Assembly: GCA_910584215.1 (NCBI GenBank)
Contig: CAJTYI010000112.1
Span: forward strand, 1-7,203
Length of the DNA: 7,203 nt
DNA from: an uncultured Roseburia sp.
GTDB taxonomy: Bacteria; Bacillota; Clostridia; Lachnospirales; Lachnospiraceae
Reading direction: 5' to 3'
Shown here: positions 6,266 through 7,203 of the stretch, in pieces
Position numbering within the stretch: position 1 is the first letter of the stretch
Layout: the number at the start of each line of letters is the position of its first letter
Notes under the pieces: model-generated
What the model saw: the letters and a program-made list of their open reading frames with translations, nothing else
What the model was told of the DNA's origin: nothing
Database searches by the model: none
Translations under genes and position numbers: made by a program

Positions 6266-6390
6266 AAGTAATTGTGTTTCGATTAGATGCACAGTTACGC
6301 AGGTAGGTCTGATCTGTCTGTGCATATAAATCGGTAGGTGTAAGTTGTAATTATAATAGAATGCTTGTAATAGCCGATGGTTATAGAAAT

Positions 6391-6423
6391 GCACTGGACA
6401 TATTGTATGTTTGGTGCTTTTTT
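6391..6423 (+). terminator. Intrinsic terminator of the leader RNA
   Basis: An 11-bp stem (6391-6401 with 6407-6417, three G-T wobbles) closes a five-base loop and is followed by six T residues (6418-6423). No long gene precedes it on this strand, so it ends a small RNA or acts as an attenuator for what lies downstream. Confidence 0.75.
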
Positions 6424-6440
6424 GTTTGGAAATGAGTTTA

Positions 6441-6491
6441 GTGTGAAAAATAAATTTTTCACACGCAACTTTGTGCCTGCGGCCCAAAGTT
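6441..6491. repeat. Two adjacent stem-loops
   Basis: First: GTGTGAAAAA (6441-6450) with TTTTTCACAC (6455-6464), 10 bp, loop TAAA. Second: AACTTTG (6467-6473) with CAAAGTT (6485-6491), extended inside by GCC/GGC (6475-6477 with 6481-6483) around a three-base loop. They sit in the 5' region of the acetyltransferase remnant; they may be an intergenic repeat or regulatory structure. Confidence 0.55.
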
Positions 6492-6522
6492 TGCATGTTG
6501 AGAAAAAGGTATGTTTATTTTT

Positions 6523-6636
6523 ATGATAATATCAAATGGAACAGAGGTTATTATTAAGCCTTATCGTGAAAAAGATACGGAAGAAATTGTCTGGCTGATT
6601 CATAGAAATTTCATGGAAGTCAATGTGAAAGATTAA
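6523..6636 (+). pseudogene. Truncated GNAT acetyltransferase, N-terminus only
   Basis: 37-codon frame whose product (EVIIKPYREKDTEEIVWLIH, then RNFMEVNVKD) matches the opening beta strand and first helix of GNAT-family acetyltransferases, which usually continue past 'KD' with Tyr for another 110-130 residues, including the acetyl-CoA loop. Here the codon after Asp is TAA, one base from a Tyr codon, and the following GGA GGC shows no further homology, so the gene looks ended by a nonsense change and deletion. An upstream in-frame ATG at 6511 would add four residues; neither start has well-spaced ribosome binding. It lies downstream of the leader RNA and was probably its regulated gene. Confidence 0.6.
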
Positions 6637-6659
6637 GGAGGCAGACATAAACAGAGTAA

Positions 6660-6680
6660 GGCTGGTTTTCCAGCCCTTAT
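6660..6680 (+). terminator. Possible weak terminator after the GNAT remnant
   Basis: GGCTGG (6660-6665) pairs CCAGCC (6670-6675) around a TTTT loop, a compact GC-rich hairpin. The tract after it (CTTATAATTGTTT) is only partly T-rich, so termination strength is doubtful. Confidence 0.4.
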
Positions 6681-6697
6681 AATTGTTTACAACAGTT

Positions 6698-6934
6698 CTA
6701 AAGAATCTTCTGCATCCACCCACATCTGCATATTTCCCTCAATATAGAGCAAATCCATCGGTATACCGATGGATTGCATATATCAAGCGGCTCATCTATT
6801 GCCAAAGCATTTAAGGCACATTCAGAACAGGGGGTAGTTTTCAATCCATCCTCTGCTTTATTGCAATCTATCCGTAAAAGTAACAAGCGAAACGCTGTAG
6901 GCAGATCGTTCAGATTTGACAGATCTGGCGGCAC
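6698..6934 (-). pseudogene. Possible coding debris, unrecognised Cys-containing frame
   Basis: Minus-strand frame of 78 residues beginning at a GTG without a ribosome binding site. The middle (DLPTAFRLLLLRIDCNKAED, then TTPCSECALNALAIDEPLDI) has protein-like composition and a CxxC, while the end becomes Cys/Trp-rich and runs through a perfect palindrome. I do not recognise a family. It may be the tail of a decayed gene or a chance frame. Confidence 0.2.
6752..6775. repeat. 24-bp perfect palindrome
   Basis: Two 12-base arms (AATCCATCGGTA and its exact complement TACCGATGGATT) meet with no spacer, flanked by GC on each side. It resembles a dimeric-protein operator or a cruciform/terminus element. 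No promoter is close enough for me to assign a regulated gene. Confidence 0.7.
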
Positions 6935-6936
6935 TT

Positions 6937-7027
6937 TTTATACCCAAAAATTGCCCCATTTAACACAGTACAGAGATGTGTAGTACTTTTGATAAAAAAT
7001 AGATGAAAAAGAATTTGAATAAATTTA
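6937..7027. other. AT-rich stretch before the tRNA gene
   Basis: Nothing gene-like is seen here apart from short imperfect inverted repeats (for example AGTAC/GTACT near 6968-6989). It leads into the tRNA promoter. Confidence 0.5.
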
Positions 7028-7055
7028 TTGCATTTCCAGATGGCAGTGCTATAAT
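7028..7055 (+). promoter_or_regulatory. Promoter of tRNA-Val
   Basis: -35 TTGCAT (7028-7033), 16-base spacer, perfect -10 TATAAT (7050-7055) preceded by TGC, an extended -10. Predicted start near 7062, three bases before the mature tRNA. Confidence 0.75.
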
Positions 7056-7064
7056 AAGAGACAT

Positions 7065-7138
7065 GGAAGCATAGCTCAGCCGGGATGAGCGTTCGCCTCA
7101 CACGCGAGAGGTCATGGGTTCGAGCCCCATTGCTTCCA
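7065..7138 (+). tRNA. tRNA-Val (anticodon CAC)
   Basis: Full cloverleaf: acceptor GGAAGCA/TGCTTCC, D-stem GCTC/GAGC, anticodon stem TTCGC/GCGAG (one U-G pair) with loop CTCACAC so the anticodon is CAC (7099-7101), reading GUG valine codons; five-base variable loop; T-stem ATGGG/CCCAT with loop TTCGAGC; discriminator A at 7138. CCA is not encoded and must be added after transcription. Single tRNA unit with its own promoter and terminator. Confidence 0.97.
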
Positions 7139-7150
7139 TTTTTCTATTTT

Positions 7151-7200
7151 AAGCCGAAATCCATTGATTTTCCAGTAAAATCAATGGATTTCGGCTTTTT
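7151..7200 (+). terminator. Strong terminator of tRNA-Val
   Basis: A perfect 21-bp stem (7151-7171 with 7177-7197), loop CCAGT, followed by a T-tract to 7200. Stem length is well above normal; T residues at 7147-7150 just before the left arm leave only a weak A-run on the other strand. Confidence 0.93.
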
Positions 7201-7203
7201 GTG

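Larger units (their letters stand above)
6188..6423 (+). ncRNA. Leader RNA with alternative hairpins and terminator
   Basis: Predicted transcript of about 236 bases running from the promoter to an intrinsic terminator. Hairpin P1: CGATT+ATGCACAG (6280-6294) pairs CTGTGCAT+AATCG (6318-6333). The right arm of P1 can instead form an alternative stem: GTGCAT (6320-6325) with ATGCAC (6389-6394), ATAA (6326-6329) with TTAT (6381-6384), ATCGG (6330-6334) with CCGAT (6374-6378). That alternative uses up the first bases of the terminator stem (6391-6394). The two states exclude each other, the layout of a riboswitch or attenuator. A further 8-bp long-range pairing joins 6215-6222 (inside the short ORF) to 6339-6346. 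It matches no riboswitch consensus I know. Downstream is the broken acetyltransferase gene. Confidence 0.5.

Noticed and set aside
6218..6496. 92-residue minus-strand frame
   Set aside because: It is antisense to the leader RNA and terminator, has low-complexity composition (His, Tyr, Leu) and no ribosome binding site.
6910..7101. 63-residue minus-strand frame
   Set aside because: It runs into the tRNA gene on the opposite strand and has no coding character.

Overview
The window looks like chromosomal DNA of a low-to-mid GC, Gram-positive anaerobe of the Clostridia, most likely Lachnospiraceae. This is inferred from strong AGGAGG-type ribosome binding sites, a tandem bacteriohemerythrin, a DUF4342 protein joined to an OmpR-type two-component pair, and a tRNA gene without an encoded CCA end. 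No database search was possible. All five long genes lie on the minus strand; the right-hand 1.3 kb is AT-rich, gene-poor and carries plus-strand signals plus a tRNA.

Layout from left to right. (1) 94-1974: a 568-residue stand-alone reverse transcriptase with a long helical C-terminal region, resembling the abortive-infection / defence-associated (DRT/UG) RTs. It is preceded, almost touching, by an unannotated-looking 56-codon reading frame. Between this pair and the next gene (about 1975-2173) lies a non-coding stretch with three stem-loops, a candidate RT-associated RNA. (2) 2221-3060: a two-domain hemerythrin with its own promoter and a clear terminator. In both domains one of the seven classical iron ligands (a His) reads as Gln. 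The promoter -35 box sits inside a 36-bp tandem repeat. (3) 3257-5819: a three-gene operon transcribed leftwards: DUF4342 membrane protein, OmpR/PhoB-type response regulator, sensor histidine kinase. Upstream is a perfect-period 11-bp direct repeat of the type such regulators bind, suggesting autoregulation. (4) 5876-7060: AT-rich DNA holding an inverted-repeat element, a plus-strand leader RNA (promoter, short ORF, mutually exclusive hairpins, intrinsic terminator), a broken GNAT acetyltransferase start, a 24-bp perfect palindrome and possible minus-strand coding debris. (5) 7065-7138: tRNA-Val(CAC) with promoter and a 21-bp-stem terminator.

Functionally, the kinase/regulator pair and the DUF4342 protein form an envelope-signalling unit; the hemerythrin probably senses, stores or scavenges O2 or a related small ligand. 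The RT cassette is probably a phage-defence or RNA-templated DNA synthesis system unrelated to the rest. The two most worthwhile leads are the RT cassette with its upstream small ORF and structured RNA, and the switch-like leader at 6153-6423 that now points at a degraded acetyltransferase gene.
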